Assembly: GCA_016191145.1 (NCBI GenBank)
Contig: JACPPD010000005.1
Coordinates: 1 to 64,000 of the forward strand
Reading direction: 5' to 3'
Length of the DNA stretch: 64,000 bases
DNA from: Ignavibacteria bacterium
Lineage (GTDB): Bacteria; Bacteroidota; Ignavibacteria; Kapaibacteriales; Kapaibacteriaceae
Position numbers and translations under genes: made by a program. The notes below the pieces were generated by a model that worked only from the letters and a program-made list of their open reading frames with translations, was not told the origin of the DNA and made no database searches. Below, in pieces: positions 52,946 to 61,730 of the stretch (the stretch's first letter is position 1; each line of letters begins with the position of its first letter).

Positions 52946-53898
52946 TGGTATTGTCCGGTTAGCTTCCACTTCATTGTGGACGTTGTGTTTTGTGTGTACG
53001 TCTCAATACCGGCAGACGCGCGGAACCAGGCATTGATTACTGATACAACTTCATCCACGGTACCTGATGTTGTTAACGACAGCACGTTGTTAATCCCCGC
53101 ATAGCCATCAGTGAGTTGGCTTATTTCCGGAACTCCATACACATGGATCCGCTGCGGCAAAGCACGAATTGTATCGTTTGTTATTATCTCATAGTAACCG
53201 CCGGTATACTTTGCGAGCTTTGAAGTAACAGTATCGCTGTACACCACTCCATCGATACGCATACTCAACACTGATTTCCATGTAGAATCAATGGCATAGC
53301 TTCGGCCAGGTAATATGCGTTTCTGCAAGTCTCCGTAATGAAGAAGGTTTTCACGATCCAGAGACTGCATCCAAATCAGATACAGAACAGAATCAAGTCC
53401 ATCTTTATTCTCAATGAAATAGTCTCTCCAAAATTCGATCTGTTCGCCTTCGACTTTCGAAACTTCTCCGTAAGAATTTACCGTGATGTTGAATGGTCGG
53501 TTCAGCGGACCAAAGTAGTTGTTGAGATCGGCAAAATTCTTAGGCGTGAGGTCCTTCTGCGAATCGTATGCCAGATCTACTCCTTGCGAGTTGAATTTGT
53601 AAAGCAATGAATCGAGATTGACGACAATTGTGCTGATGCCATCATGCGACTCAATGCAACGAAACGTTGCAAAATATTTTACTTCGCGCCCGTAAGATTT
53701 TTTGGAACTGTCGCTATGCGTCCTAATAACCGACGTTGTTTCTGTTATTTCGTACGCCTGGGCAACTCCTGGATGGAATTGTGCCTGCAGTCGATACGCA
53801 ATGCCTGTTGACGAAGACGCTTGAGTGCGTTGGCCGAATGCGCTATATGCACCCGACGCAAAAAGGAAGGAGATGATGAGAGTTGAGAATATATTCAT
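52939..53898 (-). CDS. Exported protein of unknown function
   Basis: 319 residues, signal peptide (MNIFSTLIISFLFASGAYSA...FGQ), otherwise unrecognised. Beta-rich, with 'YEITETTSVIRTHSDSSKKS', 'FATFRCIESHDGISTIVVNL' and 'SYGEVSKVEGEQIEFWRDYF'. The last reads like a 'how X depends on prior conditions' domain, as in DUF6263-like proteins where 'G.V..VEG' is frequent, but this is only an impression. First gene of the group with the lipoprotein and the GAF protein, overlapping the former by 7 nt. Confidence 0.7.
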   Translation of the reverse strand: MNIFSTLIISFLFASGAYSAFGQRTQASSSTGIAYRLQAQFHPGVAQAYEITETTSVIRTHSDSSKKSYGREVKYFATFRCIESHDGISTIVVNLDSLLYKFNSQGVDLAYDSQKDLTPKNFADLNNYFGPLNRPFNITVNSYGEVSKVEGEQIEFWRDYFIENKDGLDSVLYLIWMQSLDRENLLHYGDLQKRILPGRSYAIDSTWKSVLSMRIDGVVYSDTVTSKLAKYTGGYYEIITNDTIRALPQRIHVYGVPEISQLTDGYAGINNVLSLTTSGTVDEVVSVINAWFRASAGIETYTQNTTSTMKWKLTGQYQW

Positions 53899-53943
53899 GG
53901 TTATAGCGACAGCAGACGGCGTCTGACGTTTCCTCGTGCGGCG

Positions 53944-54360
53944 TCAGCCAATCAGTTCCAGTTCAGAAAAAAAGAAAGCCACCTCAATGCGGCCGTTCTC
54001 TATAGAATCCGACCCATGTACAGCGTTTTCACCCTTATTGGCAGCATACAATTTCCTTATTGTGCCTTCCTCAGCTTCGGCCGGATCTGTTGCACCTATG
54101 AGAGTTCTCCAGTCTGCAACGGCATTATTTTTCTGAAGTGCAATGGGTACAATTGAACCGCCAGACATAAAGTTCACCAGCTCTGCATAGAAGGGTCGTT
54201 CCCGATGCACAGCATAAAACTCACCGGCAACCTTGGGTGATATTGTTATTTGTTTCAATCCGAGTATGGTAAAGCCGGCGCTCTGAATCATCGAAATAAT
54301 GTTTCCAACATTATTTCTTCGAACAGCATCCGGCTTTATAATACATAGTGTGCGCTCCAT
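53944..54360 (-). CDS. ndk: Nucleoside diphosphate kinase
   Basis: 138 residues: '[18 protein letters not shown]' at the N-terminus and active-site H115 in '[20 protein letters not shown]'. Transfers the gamma phosphate between nucleoside triphosphates and diphosphates via phospho-His. Starts 11 nt after sucD, so probably co-transcribed with it. Confidence 0.96.
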   Translation of the reverse strand: MERTLCIIKPDAVRRNNVGNIISMIQSAGFTILGLKQITISPKVAGEFYAVHRERPFYAELVNFMSGGSIVPIALQKNNAVADWRTLIGATDPAEAEEGTIRKLYAANKGENAVHGSDSIENGRIEVAFFFSELELIG

Positions 54361-54371
54361 AATTTTCTCTG

Positions 54372-55391
54372 CTATTCCTTGTTTTTCTTTGCGGTTCCTT
54401 GTTTTTCCTTTAGTCCCGTAGTCGCTTTATTTCCAGTTCCCTTCTTTGCTGTTGTCCCCTTACTTCTCTGGCTCTTTTTCACACCGCTTCCATTCCCATC
54501 CATTACATTCTTCATGGTAAGCCCGATTTCAGCGGGCGATTCCACCACCGTAATGCCGCACTTCTTCATTGTAGCAATTTTATCTGCAGCGGTTCCCTTG
54601 CCCCCTGATATGATAGCGCCTGCATGGCCCATACGTCGGCCTGGAGGAGCTGTAATCCCTGCAATAAAACCGACAACAGGCTTCTTAACGTTCTTCTTAA
54701 TGTATTCCGCAGCTTCCTCTTCAGCGTTGCCGCCGATTTCTCCAATCATCACAATAGCCTTTGTCTCCGGGTCTGCATTGAAGAGCTCGATAGCATCAAT
54801 GAATTTTGTGCCAACAATTGGATCTCCGCCAATACCAATGCACGTGCTCTGTCCAAGACCAACATCGGTAAGCTGTTTTACTGCCTCGTAGGTAAGTGTT
54901 CCGGAGCGCGAAACCAAGCCAACCGGTCCACGCAAGAAAATGTATCCCGGCATGATGCCAATTTTGGCTTCGTCTGGTGTGATAATTCCCGGGCAATTAG
55001 GTCCAATCAAACGGCTTTTAGAATTCTTCAGAGCAGCGTTGACGGTAATCATGTCCTTTACAGGAATTCCCTCCGTAATGCACACAATTACACCAATGCC
55101 ACCTTCTATTGATTCGAGTATTGCATCTGCTGCCATTGGCGCAGGAACGAAGATGATGGATACATCGGCGGCAGTATCTGCCACTGCTTCGCGAACTGAA
55201 TTAAACACTGGTAGGGGGCGTGTAAACGTGTCTTCGCCTTTGCCAGAATACGTTGTCCCTCCCTTGCCTGGAGTAATGCCGCCGACAACATTAGTGCCAT
55301 ACTGCAGCATCTGCGACGTATGGAAGGTTCCTTCACTACCTGTAATCCCCTGAACTACAACCTTGGAATTCTTGTTAACGAGTACACTCAT
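54372..55391 (-). CDS. sucD: Succinyl-CoA synthetase alpha subunit with Lys-rich tail
   Basis: CoA-binding Rossmann domain ('[20 protein letters not shown]', '[12 protein letters not shown]'), '[20 protein letters not shown]', and phospho-His H256 in '[19 protein letters not shown]'. The catalytic core ends near residue 300. About 40 extra residues follow, mostly Lys, Thr, Gly and Gln ('[18 protein letters not shown]'), not usual for SucD. Converts succinyl-CoA and ADP or GDP to succinate in the TCA cycle, with the beta subunit (SucC), which is not in this window. Confidence 0.95.
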   Translation of the reverse strand: MSVLVNKNSKVVVQGITGSEGTFHTSQMLQYGTNVVGGITPGKGGTTYSGKGEDTFTRPLPVFNSVREAVADTAADVSIIFVPAPMAADAILESIEGGIGVIVCITEGIPVKDMITVNAALKNSKSRLIGPNCPGIITPDEAKIGIMPGYIFLRGPVGLVSRSGTLTYEAVKQLTDVGLGQSTCIGIGGDPIVGTKFIDAIELFNADPETKAIVMIGEIGGNAEEEAAEYIKKNVKKPVVGFIAGITAPPGRRMGHAGAIISGGKGTAADKIATMKKCGITVVESPAEIGLTMKNVMDGNGSGVKKSQRSKGTTAKKGTGNKATTGLKEKQGTAKKNKE

Positions 55392-55496
55392 GGTTCGTTT
55401 TTGTATGCTTCGTAATTAAAATGAGTCGCAAAACTACGAGAAATTGAAGCTTTGTACTATGTTGTGGCCTTACTAGGCAATCAACACTTCAAATGC

Positions 55497-55922
55497 ATGA
55501 CGACAATTACGTTTACCTATGATGGTGGTCCGAGATGTCTGGCGCACCATACCGAATCCGGAGATACTATCAATACCGATGCGCCGGTAGATAACGGCGG
55601 CACAGGCTCATCGTTTTCTCCCACGGATCTTGTTGCTGCTGGTCTTGGCACATGTATGGCCGTCTACCTGGGGAAGGCGGCCGAAAAACACGATTGGAAT
55701 ATGCGGGGAACACGACTCGAAGTCAGGAAAGAGATGGTGGCAGACCCATTGCGCCGTATCGGACGGTTAATTGTTGATATCTACCTCAACCGTTCATTCG
55801 ACGACAAGGAAATGAAGATTTTAACGAATGCTGTTACTACGTGTCCGGTTAAGCTCAGTATTTCAGACAGCATTCAGGTCCCGGTTACTTTTCATCTGCC
55901 TAAGAATTCTGAATTGCATTAA
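55497..55922 (+). CDS. OsmC/Ohr family peroxidase-like protein
   Basis: ATG 55497; upstream TTG 55452 would add unlike sequence. 141 residues: 'SFSPTDLVAAGLGTCMAVYL' and 'AVTTCPVKLSISDSIQVPV' carry the two Cys of the OsmC fold (C-x-loop positions), one of which is the peroxidatic Cys in active family members. By family it reduces organic hydroperoxides. Divergent from sucD and convergent with the GH5 gene. Confidence 0.88.
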   Translation: MTTITFTYDGGPRCLAHHTESGDTINTDAPVDNGGTGSSFSPTDLVAAGLGTCMAVYLGKAAEKHDWNMRGTRLEVRKEMVADPLRRIGRLIVDIYLNRSFDDKEMKILTNAVTTCPVKLSISDSIQVPVTFHLPKNSELH

Positions 55923-55929
55923 AATTCAG

Positions 55930-57255
55930 CTACTGAATAACGACGAAAGACGCAGATGTGATGTTTGTAGCACTCGAAAGTCGACAGAAATACATTCCGG
56001 GCATCAAGGTTTGTATGATAACTTTATTTAACGAACCATCAAGCCAAATTCCCCTTTTAGTTTGCACCGAATTGCCGATATAATCAATAATCTCCATCGA
56101 ATAATAGTCGGGTTTGCCAATAAGAATTGAGATTGCATCTCCCATTTGTACAGGATTTGGGTTGATTGAGATCTGCGATGAAATGGTAGCGTCTTCGTTC
56201 ACCGACGTCAGATCGCAAACGCCACCGCGCGAGATATACGTTGGAGTTACCGACGTATTGAAGATGCTGAATTGGCTGGTTGCCGACACATCGGTTGCCC
56301 AGCCTTCCTTTAGTGTAGCGTAGTAGGAGTTCTCCGTCATGTTCATCACATCACATGTGGGATCGGCATACTCATTACCCGGTCCCCACTCCCAGGCAAG
56401 GTAACCGATTTTCTTCTTAGTGCATTCTTCGATTATTGCCAAATAATCAGCCTCATAAATGCATCCGTTGCCGCGATCAAACACCTTGGTGAATTCACCA
56501 ATAATCAATGGCAGGTTTGCATCGACTGCCGATTGAAGCTGATCGGTGATGAATGCGCGATCGGCACCTTCCGAAATTGCCCAATATGTGTGTACGCTGA
56601 ACATCAGATTTCTATCCGGATCACTATTAATCAGCGATGGACCAGTCGCAATCAACTGTCCAAGATTCTTCCCCCATTCACTGGCGTCGATGATAAGAGG
56701 CGTGTGTATACCGGCAGTACGCAATTGCTCGATGGCAGACCTGTATCCGTCTTCGAATTGTTGATTCGTAACGGTTTCATCACCGGATTCATTAGCAATG
56801 TTTACTAATAGATACTTCTGATGTTTCTGAAGTACTGTAACAACATCAGGTCGTTTCCAATAATCAACCATCGCCTGTAGTTTAGACCAATCACCTGTTG
56901 CGTCGTGTAGCTCAACCATTGGAATCATATCGTTATCAATGCAATCCTGTATCGTGCGATCCAAGCCATCCGGACCTGCATCCTGTTCGAACTGTCCGGG
57001 TTGTGCAAGCCATACAATCCGAACACAATTCGCCCCAGTCTTCTTTATCTCGGCGTAACTATCCTTGCGCACCTTAAGGTCGTTTGTCCAGATAATCATC
57101 TTATTCACACCCCTTAATAACACCGTGTCGTTACATGGTGTTGTTAAAAACCTGTCTCGAACTTTAAGGTAAGGGGCTTGTATCTGGGCAGATAACATCT
57201 GAACACATGCATACATCAGCAGGATGGAAACGGTAAGGTGACGGTGATCAATCAT
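55930..57255 (-). CDS. Secreted glycoside hydrolase family 5-like enzyme with T9SS sorting domain
   Basis: ATG 57255 is used because it gives a signal peptide (MIDHRHLTVSILLMYACVQML...SAQ) and lies 19 nt after the gatA stop; the frame is open upstream. GH5-type TIM-barrel pattern: 'LLRGVNKMIIWTND', 'GANCVRIVWLAQPG', general acid E156 in 'VNIANESGD', 'SVHTYW', and nucleophile E254 in 'LIIGEFTKVF', with 'GYLAWEWGPGN' beyond. The C-terminus has a T9SS domain ('SINPNPVQMGDAISILIG'). Likely a beta-mannanase or endoglucanase; linkage specificity is uncertain. Confidence 0.88.
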   Translation of the reverse strand: MIDHRHLTVSILLMYACVQMLSAQIQAPYLKVRDRFLTTPCNDTVLLRGVNKMIIWTNDLKVRKDSYAEIKKTGANCVRIVWLAQPGQFEQDAGPDGLDRTIQDCIDNDMIPMVELHDATGDWSKLQAMVDYWKRPDVVTVLQKHQKYLLVNIANESGDETVTNQQFEDGYRSAIEQLRTAGIHTPLIIDASEWGKNLGQLIATGPSLINSDPDRNLMFSVHTYWAISEGADRAFITDQLQSAVDANLPLIIGEFTKVFDRGNGCIYEADYLAIIEECTKKKIGYLAWEWGPGNEYADPTCDVMNMTENSYYATLKEGWATDVSATSQFSIFNTSVTPTYISRGGVCDLTSVNEDATISSQISINPNPVQMGDAISILIGKPDYYSMEIIDYIGNSVQTKRGIWLDGSLNKVIIQTLMPGMYFCRLSSATNITSASFVVIQ

Positions 57256-57274
57256 TTCGCACTCCGAATGATTA

Positions 57275-58684
57275 TTATGCAGAAATGAGTTTGCCAGAAA
57301 ATTGCAGGAGGTCTTCATCGGAAAACATAGCGCCCTGCAATTGCATTCCAATCGGTAAGCCGCTTGAATCTGTCCCGAACGGCAGGCTAATGGCGGGAAT
57401 GCCTGCGATGTTTGCGCTAACAGTATACAAGTCCGATAGCCACATCTGAACAGGATCTGTTATTTCTCCTCGTTGAAACGCTGTAGTTGGCGCCGTTGGC
57501 ATGGCAATAAAATCAACTTTGTTAAAAACTTCGGCATACGCCTCTGCAATTAGTCTGCGTGTTTGTTGTGCTTTTTTATAATATGCGTCATAATAACCGC
57601 TCGAAAGCACATACGTTCCCAGCATGATACGTCGCTGCACCTCTTTTCCAAACCCCGCAGTTCTTGTTGCTGTAATCATGTCGGAAGAAGTGTCGTCGGC
57701 ACGGACGCCATATCGCACGCCGTCGTACCGGGCAAGATTGCTCGATGCTTCTGCCGTTGCAAGAATGAAGTAGGTTGGAATCCATGTTTGTTTATTGGGC
57801 AGTGACACGTCGGATACTTCTGCTCCGCGTGAAATCAAGTGTTCCCTGAACAAGGCATAAGCGCTTCTAACCGACTCATCACATCCATCGATGAACTCAT
57901 CGGATAGAAAGCCTACGCGGTAGCCCTTACGTTGGGTAGTACTTTGCCTGGTGTCAGTTGCAACACTTGTGGAGTCCATGGGGTCATGACCCTTTATCAC
58001 ATCAAAAACGAGTGCTGCATCATCTACGGATCGAGCAAAGATTCCAATCTGATCAAGCGACGAAGCAAAGGCAACGAGACCGTAGCGACTAATTCTCCCA
58101 TACGATGGTTTGAAGCCTACAACTCCGCAGAATGCAGCCGGCTGCCGAACAGAACCGCCGGTATCAGAGCCAAGAGCTACATGACACATCCTGGCGGCAA
58201 CTGCAACAGCAGAACCTCCGGAAGAGCCGCCTGGCACTCGCTGCGGGTCTAATGGGTTTTTTACCGGACCGAAATATGAATGCTCGCTGGAAGATCCCAT
58301 GGCAAACTCATCCATATTCGTTTTGCCAATGATGAGCGCTCCTGAATTCAATAACCGTTCGACAACCGTTGCATTAAAAACAGGCTCAAAGGTTTCGAGG
58401 ATACGCGATGCACATGTGAGCCGTAAACCCTTAAAGGAGATGTTGTCTTTCAGGGCAATTGCGAGTCCTTCCAGCGGACGCTGCAAGCCGCTTGTATAAC
58501 GTTCGTCGGAATCACTTGCTAAACTGCCGAAGGCGTGTTCGCTAACAGAAATAAAGGCGTTCAGATCGGAATACTGATCAATTCGCTGCAGAAATTCCGC
58601 AGCCCGATCGGCAACACGAGCACTTCCGGAAGCAAACAATTCTCTGTCTGCAGTAAATGTCAATTTAGAATCAGGCAACGTCAT
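57275..58684 (-). CDS. gatA: Glutamyl/aspartyl-tRNA amidotransferase subunit A
   Basis: ATG 58684 gives 'MTLPDSKLTFTADRELFASG'; it overlaps the end of the upstream Tat gene by 14 nt, and the frame is open further upstream. The amidase signature is complete: catalytic Lys in 'IALKDNISFKG', Ser pair in 'VPGGSSGGSAVAVAARM' and 'SDTGGSVRQPAAFCG'. Ends '...GIPAISLPFG...LPIGMQLQGAMFSDEDLL'. With GatB/GatC (not here) it amidates Glu-tRNA-Gln or Asp-tRNA-Asn. The nearby tRNA-Asn gene is consistent but not proof of the Asn route. Confidence 0.95.
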   Translation of the reverse strand: MTLPDSKLTFTADRELFASGSARVADRAAEFLQRIDQYSDLNAFISVSEHAFGSLASDSDERYTSGLQRPLEGLAIALKDNISFKGLRLTCASRILETFEPVFNATVVERLLNSGALIIGKTNMDEFAMGSSSEHSYFGPVKNPLDPQRVPGGSSGGSAVAVAARMCHVALGSDTGGSVRQPAAFCGVVGFKPSYGRISRYGLVAFASSLDQIGIFARSVDDAALVFDVIKGHDPMDSTSVATDTRQSTTQRKGYRVGFLSDEFIDGCDESVRSAYALFREHLISRGAEVSDVSLPNKQTWIPTYFILATAEASSNLARYDGVRYGVRADDTSSDMITATRTAGFGKEVQRRIMLGTYVLSSGYYDAYYKKAQQTRRLIAEAYAEVFNKVDFIAMPTAPTTAFQRGEITDPVQMWLSDLYTVSANIAGIPAISLPFGTDSSGLPIGMQLQGAMFSDEDLLQFSGKLISA

Positions 58685-58970
58685 CTTTTTGTTCAGGGGG
58701 CTTATCAGGCTGTTTATGCTGGCGCGGCGTGGCGTCCGGGTCAATTCGTATTGTAAGATTTTCTTTGAGGTCTGTACTCACGCTCTTTAACGGTTCTGCA
58801 ACATCGGCGGAGATATCGCGGATTTGCTGCGTCAGGTCTTCCTGTGCTTTTCGTACATGACGCATACCCTTTCCCACGGCACGCGCGAGTTCGGGCAGTT
58901 TCTTAGGTCCGAATAGAAGAAGGACGACGAGCAATATCAACAGCAGCTCACCGCCACCAACGTCAAACAT
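58671..58970 (-). CDS. TatA/TatB-like Sec-independent translocase protein
   Basis: 99 residues: 'VGGGELLLILLVVLLLFGPK' followed by 'KLPELARAVGKGMRHVRKAQ' is the TatA/TatB transmembrane helix, FG hinge and amphipathic helix. The Glu near the start of the helix region and the longer polar tail fit TatB better than TatA, but this group often has only TatA types, so I leave the symbol open. The second of two adjacent Tat genes. Confidence 0.85.
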   Translation of the reverse strand: MFDVGGGELLLILLVVLLLFGPKKLPELARAVGKGMRHVRKAQEDLTQQIRDISADVAEPLKSVSTDLKENLTIRIDPDATPRQHKQPDKPPEQKDDVA

Positions 58971-58985
58971 GGAAATTCTCCGCGA

Positions 58986-59168
58986 TCAGTCTTCTTTGGA
59001 CGAGGATTTTTTTGCATCATCCTCCGTGCCATCGACGGAAGCAGCTTTCTTGAACTCTCTGATTCCGGATCCGAGACCGCGCATTAGCTCAGGAATTTTC
59101 CTGGCTCCAAACAAGAGAACAACAATCAAAAGTATTACGAGAATTTCGGGCATTCCGATGGTAGGCAT
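58986..59168 (-). CDS. tatA: Sec-independent protein translocase TatA/E
   Basis: 60 residues: '[20 protein letters not shown]' then '[20 protein letters not shown]', the TatA transmembrane helix, hinge and amphipathic helix, ending in a short charged tail. Pore-forming subunit of the twin-arginine translocase. tatC is not in the window. Confidence 0.92.
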   Translation of the reverse strand: MPTIGMPEILVILLIVVLLFGARKIPELMRGLGSGIREFKKAASVDGTEDDAKKSSSKED

Positions 59169-59189
59169 TGCGTTTCCTTTTATTTGTGA

Positions 59190-59894
59190 TCAGGTTGTGG
59201 ATTCGATAGCCCGTTGAACATGCATTGTAAGACTTTCAAAGACTACCATACCATCAGACGAACCAAGAACAGGCTCGATGGCACGCTCCGGGTGCGGCAT
59301 CATTCCAATAACATTACCAGCTTCGTTAATAATTCCAGCAATGTTGTTAATACTTCCGTTAGGATTCGAATCCTTAGTTGCTTCACCAAGTTCATTAACA
59401 TATCTGAAAACAACCTGATGTTGTGCTTCGAGGCGCTCAAGCACTTCCGGCGGCGCTATGTAGCGCCCCTCTCCATGGGCGATGGGAATACGCATCAGGC
59501 CATGGCAAGCGCTTGTAAAGGGAGTATTGGTGTTTTCGACGCGCAACAATACATCCCTGCACACAAACTGCAGATTCTCGTTACGAATTAGGGCTCCAGG
59601 CAATAAACCGGATTCGCATAGAATCTGAAATCCATTACAAATACCGATTACCAAGCCCCCTTCACTGGCAAAGCGCTTCACATCTTTCATGATCGGCGAG
59701 AACCGCGCAATTGCGCCGGTGCGAAGATAATCTCCGTATGAAAATCCGCCCGGCAGAATTATTACTTCGGCATCGGATGGAATTGCCTCATCCTTATGCC
59801 ACACCTGAACGGCCTGATGGCCAGATACAGTTGCTGCATAGCGGGCATCGGCATCGCAGTTAGAACCGGGGAATGTGATAACGCCGATTTTCAT
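59190..59894 (-). CDS. purQ: Phosphoribosylformylglycinamidine synthase, glutaminase subunit
   Basis: 234 residues: '[20 protein letters not shown]', nucleophile Cys in '[20 protein letters not shown]', and the His/Glu pair in '[12 protein letters not shown]'. Supplies ammonia for the FGAR amidotransferase reaction of purine synthesis with PurL and PurS. Start overlaps the purS stop by 1 nt. Confidence 0.95.
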   Translation of the reverse strand: MKIGVITFPGSNCDADARYAATVSGHQAVQVWHKDEAIPSDAEVIILPGGFSYGDYLRTGAIARFSPIMKDVKRFASEGGLVIGICNGFQILCESGLLPGALIRNENLQFVCRDVLLRVENTNTPFTSACHGLMRIPIAHGEGRYIAPPEVLERLEAQHQVVFRYVNELGEATKDSNPNGSINNIAGIINEAGNVIGMMPHPERAIEPVLGSSDGMVVFESLTMHVQRAIESTT

Positions 59895-60169
59895 TATTTC
59901 ATCTGCCCATTCTTGCGCGGTTCAAGGATGTCTACACTGTAATCCTCCATCACAAGATTAGCTAACAATTTTCTGCATGCATCTTCAACCAAATCCTGTG
60001 CAGTCTCTTTGTCGGGTGCATGTACGTCGAGTTCGATGTGCTTTCCAATGCGCACATTGGATAACGCCGGCATGTGGAGACTATGCAGGGCATTCTCAAC
60101 CGTTTTTCCCTGAACATCGAGAATAGCTTTGCGAAGCGTAATCGTTATGTGAGCCAGGTAATACTTCAT
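59894..60169 (-). CDS. purS: Phosphoribosylformylglycinamidine synthase, PurS subunit
   Basis: 91 residues: '[20 protein letters not shown]' and '[13 protein letters not shown]', then '[20 protein letters not shown]', as in PurS. The small subunit bridges PurQ and PurL. Standard purS-purQ pairing; purL is not adjacent. Confidence 0.93.
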   Translation of the reverse strand: MKYYLAHITITLRKAILDVQGKTVENALHSLHMPALSNVRIGKHIELDVHAPDKETAQDLVEDACRKLLANLVMEDYSVDILEPRKNGQMK

Positions 60170-60174
60170 GAATG

Positions 60175-60945
60175 TTACAAAGAGAAAGGATCGGGGTCAG
60201 GTTCTTCTAGAGTATCGTCTTCTTCTTCCTCCCCGCGCGCACGGAAGGCATGAACAACATGTCGTATTGCTCCACCTAACATATACATCATCATGACGGG
60301 GAAGATAGCCTTGCCACCTGTGACCAACGAGATCACTAAGCCAATTAAAAATACGAGAAAAAACACTGGACGTTGCTTAAATGATGCTGCAGTAGGCCGT
60401 GGAATGTTGTCGTACTTAAAAGTGCTGACCATTGCAAGCGAAGTGATAATGGTAACCGATGTAATGAGTATCGGCAGCCAATCGGCAGGAATAACATCTG
60501 ACCTGTGGGTAAACATCAAATAACTTACAATCGTAAAAGCTCCGGCAGGGATAGGCATGCCACGGAAGTAGGCTTTGTCTTCGAGACCCGATAACTGCAC
60601 GTTAAAGCGGGCAAGACGCAGAACACCAGCCAATGAAGGCAGCGAAGCCAGCAACAATCCCCAATTCAACCACTGATGAAAGAACATCAGGTAGAGCATG
60701 ATGGAGGGGGCGATACCAAACGAAACCATGTCGCAGAGCGAATCGAGCTCGACGCCAAATTCGCTTGTACTGCGCACCAGACGGGCTACTACGCCGTCGA
60801 GCATATCGAATATTCCACTCATTAAAATGAAGAGCGCTGCACGTTCGAACTGACCTTCCGTCGACGCAACGATAGAAGCAATACCGCAAAACAAGTTTGC
60901 CAGTGTAAACAAGTTGGGTATTATCGAGCGTGTTACTCTAATCAT
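60175..60945 (-). CDS. pssA: CDP-diacylglycerol-serine O-phosphatidyltransferase
   Basis: 256 residues, about eight transmembrane helices. CDP-alcohol phosphotransferase motif DG(x)2AR(x)8G(x)3D(x)3D is complete: 'MLDGVVARLVRSTSEFGVEL' then 'DSLCDMVSFGIAP'. Makes phosphatidylserine, which the adjacent psd product (0 nt gap) decarboxylates to phosphatidylethanolamine. Ends in an acidic tail. Confidence 0.93.
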   Translation of the reverse strand: MIRVTRSIIPNLFTLANLFCGIASIVASTEGQFERAALFILMSGIFDMLDGVVARLVRSTSEFGVELDSLCDMVSFGIAPSIMLYLMFFHQWLNWGLLLASLPSLAGVLRLARFNVQLSGLEDKAYFRGMPIPAGAFTIVSYLMFTHRSDVIPADWLPILITSVTIITSLAMVSTFKYDNIPRPTAASFKQRPVFFLVFLIGLVISLVTGGKAIFPVMMMYMLGGAIRHVVHAFRARGEEEEDDTLEEPDPDPFSL

Positions 60946-61623
60946 CTATGTTGAAGGTTCGCTTCGTTTAAGACGGGCAATAATTGTTGAAGCACTTATC
61001 ACTGTATTTCCAGGTCTGACTAAAATTTCGGAACCGACTGGTACAACTACATCCATGCGCGAACCAAACTTCATCATGCCAAACCGTTCGCCAGCCCTTA
61101 CGCTATCGCCCGTCTTAGTTACAAACACAATTCTGCGCGCAAGGAAACCGGTTATCTGACGAAAGAGGATGGAACCTGCAGACGTCGAGACGACGAATAC
61201 AGACTGCTCGTTTTCTTCGCTTGCCTTTGGGTTGAAAGCCATTAAATATTTCCCCGGCTTATACATTGCCTCCAGAATAACACCCGTTGCAGGATAGCGG
61301 TTGACGTGAAGGTTGAGCGGGGACAAGAATATTGAAATTTGGACGCCCCTGCCCCCTACAAAAGGAATTTCGTTTATCTCGACAACTTCGGTAACCGTCC
61401 CATCGGCAGGCGCTGTAATCCAGGAATCGTCGGTTCGAGCCTTGTCATCCAGATATCGCTCTGGATCTCGAAAAAACCAGAGCGTGAATGCAACGGAGGC
61501 AATTCCCATGGTAATCAAGGCAATTGATCCAATAGTACCAATGGGGGTAAGAGCAAGAAGTATTAGGCACCCACCTATTCCGAGCATCAGGGAGGCGTTG
61601 TCGCGTCCGTACGGGGTAATCAT
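60946..61623 (-). CDS. psd: Phosphatidylserine decarboxylase, short type
   Basis: 225 residues with two N-terminal hydrophobic segments and the short-form PSD pattern: 'TAPADGTVTEVVEINE' region, 'ISIFLSPLNLHVNRYPATG', and a self-cleavage site Gly-Ser in 'GMMKFGSRMDVVVP' (pyruvoyl precursor). Converts phosphatidylserine to phosphatidylethanolamine in the inner membrane. First gene of the long minus-strand run. Confidence 0.93.
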   Translation of the reverse strand: MITPYGRDNASLMLGIGGCLILLALTPIGTIGSIALITMGIASVAFTLWFFRDPERYLDDKARTDDSWITAPADGTVTEVVEINEIPFVGGRGVQISIFLSPLNLHVNRYPATGVILEAMYKPGKYLMAFNPKASEENEQSVFVVSTSAGSILFRQITGFLARRIVFVTKTGDSVRAGERFGMMKFGSRMDVVVPVGSEILVRPGNTVISASTIIARLKRSEPST

Positions 61624-61730
61624 TCTCTCCCCGCTTCGCGTTGTTCCATCATGAGGGGTTTCGTAGATTCGCCTTTCAAATTAGCGATTTCGCAGCCATC
61701 CGTCTGTACGACGAATTTTTCCTCTGAATG

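Noticed and set aside
61624-61727. Replication origin upstream of dnaN
   Set aside because: No TTATCCACA-like DnaA boxes or AT-rich unwinding region seen in this 104-nt gap, and dnaA is not adjacent.
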